Source of the DNA: Desulfovibrio sp.
Lineage (GTDB): Bacteria; Desulfobacterota; Desulfovibrionia; Desulfovibrionales; Desulfovibrionaceae
NCBI GenBank assembly: GCA_003525525.1
Contig: DQED01000036.1
Location: forward strand, 1 to 5,718
Reading direction: 5' to 3'
Length of the DNA stretch: 5,718 bases
Part shown: one piece after another, positions 5,348-5,718 of the stretch
How positions within the stretch are numbered: position 1 is the stretch's first letter
Layout: the number at the start of each line of letters is the position of its first letter
Notes under the pieces: model-generated
Database searches by the model: none
What the model was told of the DNA's origin: nothing
The model's input: the letters and a program-made list of their open reading frames with translations, nothing else
Program-made: the position numbers and the translations under genes

Positions 5348-5374
5348 TTTGGAGGCCAGCAGGCTTTCTCCAAA
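5348..5374 (-). promoter_or_regulatory. Hairpin in the purU leader
   Basis: TTTGGAG and CTCCAAA form a perfect 7-bp stem (arms 5348-5354 and 5368-5374). Pairing continues inward as GCC with GGC (5355-5357 and 5362-5364) across a three-base bulge, closing on a 4-base loop. It lies between the AT-rich promoter island and the purU start, so it should be in the mRNA leader. There is no T-run after it, so it is not an intrinsic terminator by itself. No known riboswitch was recognised. Confidence 0.4.
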
Positions 5375-5384
5375 GATTATTCGG

Positions 5385-5420
5385 ACAATATTGTTATTTT
5401 GCGCAAATTCGTTTATAAAC
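5385..5420. promoter_or_regulatory. Three phased 10-bp palindromes upstream of purU
   Basis: Three different perfect palindromes stand in a row: ACAATATTGT (5385-5394), TTTGCGCAAA (5398-5407) and GTTTATAAAC (5411-5420). Each pair is separated by 3 bases, so their centres are exactly 13 bp apart. They sit in an AT-rich island about 105-140 bases before the purU start. The likely role is a compound operator and promoter zone. A plus-strand promoter, TTGTTA (5391-5396), 17 bases, TATAAA (5414-5419), overlaps all three. On the minus strand, facing purU, TTGCGC (5406-5401) with AATAAT (5381-5376) is possible but its 19-base spacing is poor. The identity of any binding protein is unknown. Confidence 0.45.
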
Positions 5421-5718
5421 CGCCATCCAAGACAGGCCGGCCCGCGCCCGGGGCCGGACACGGCCGAAGGGAAGGCAAAGAGCTCCCGGAATTCCGCCCG
5501 CTGCGGTTTGCCGGAACGTTACGGTTTCCCCAGGGAAATCGGTATGTTGATTATTTCACCGTCATGAAGGGCAAAAGGGCGCGCCATGTGCCCGGCGCGG
5601 ACGCGCAGCGCCCGTCGCGCGTGGCCCGGGGAGGCGTGGCCAGGGCCCGGGACGCAGTTGCGGCCCGGCGAGCCCGAGCCGAGAGGCCCCGTCCCGCCTG
5701 TGTTTCCGGGGCATGGCC

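Larger units (their letters stand above)
5283..5718. other. Long purU upstream region without a clear gene
   Basis: These 436 bases hold no gene I can support. 5283-5384 is the purU leader side, with two hairpin-forming repeats. 5375-5420 is an AT-rich island with the palindrome triplet. 5425-5718 is mostly very GC-rich. Minus-strand frames are open from the right edge to stops at 5551-5553 and 5519-5521, and a plus-strand frame from 5565 is open to the edge. All give Arg/Ala/Gly/Pro-rich text without motifs or a Shine-Dalgarno. One of the minus frames could be the last codons of a gene lying to the right, but this cannot be decided here. A hairpin (5522-5541, wobble-containing stem around a CA centre) lies in a second AT-richer patch. 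Confidence 0.5.

Noticed and set aside
5519..5718. Minus-strand frames open from the right edge to stops at 5551-5553 and 5519-5521, and a plus-strand frame from 5565
   Set aside because: None shows a motif, a Shine-Dalgarno or natural amino-acid makeup over its length; there is too little sequence to call a partial gene.
1..5718. CRISPR array, tRNA, rRNA, insertion sequence or attachment site
   Set aside because: No regularly spaced direct repeats, cloverleaf, terminal inverted repeats with a transposase, or integrase gene were seen on either strand.

Overview
The window is GC-rich bacterial chromosome. Hand counts of single 60-base lines run from about 58% G+C in the TPR gene to about 73% in purU, with AT-rich islands at promoters and around one gene. 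Gene content and style suggest a proteobacterium. A Desulfovibrio-like sulfate reducer (Desulfovibrionales) is my best guess, from the appearance of the TPR protein and the small RRM protein and from recall only. No rRNA, tRNA, insertion sequence, CRISPR array or phage gene was recognised.

Layout, left to right. (1) 1-644, minus strand: the N-terminal 214 residues of an FAD protein that reads like the eukaryotic-type UDP-galactopyranose mutase family; its C-terminus lies beyond the left edge. (2) 645-963: non-coding, with a strong stem-loop just after the next gene's stop. (3) 964-1242, minus: a complete 92-aa single-RRM RNA-binding protein. (4) 1243-1731: a 489-bp divergent intergenic region with a 14-bp perfect palindrome and two operator-like repeats. 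(5) 1732-2496, plus: a 254-aa TPR protein. (6) 2497-2600: a short convergent gap dense in palindromes and terminator-like hairpins. (7) 2601-4010, minus: a 469-aa predicted lipoprotein of unrecognised family, with lower G+C than its neighbours. (8) 4011-4424: an AT-rich gap holding the lipoprotein promoter region, two operator-like inverted repeats and the intrinsic terminator of the next gene. (9) 4425-5282, minus: purU, formyltetrahydrofolate deformylase, complete with its catalytic Asn-His-Asp residues. (10) 5283-5718: the purU upstream region, with three perfect 10-bp palindromes whose centres are exactly 13 bp apart, plus two leader hairpins.

The genes do not form an operon. Each has its own Shine-Dalgarno sequence and long flanking spacers, and most gaps carry a terminator-like hairpin, so they are probably separate transcription units with unrelated roles: cell-surface sugar or redox chemistry, RNA binding, protein scaffolding, an envelope lipoprotein and one-carbon metabolism. 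I see no convincing multi-gene new system. The items most worth a second look are the phased palindrome triplet upstream of purU, the orphan lipoprotein with its AT-rich regulatory region, and the eukaryotic-type UGM-like flavoprotein.
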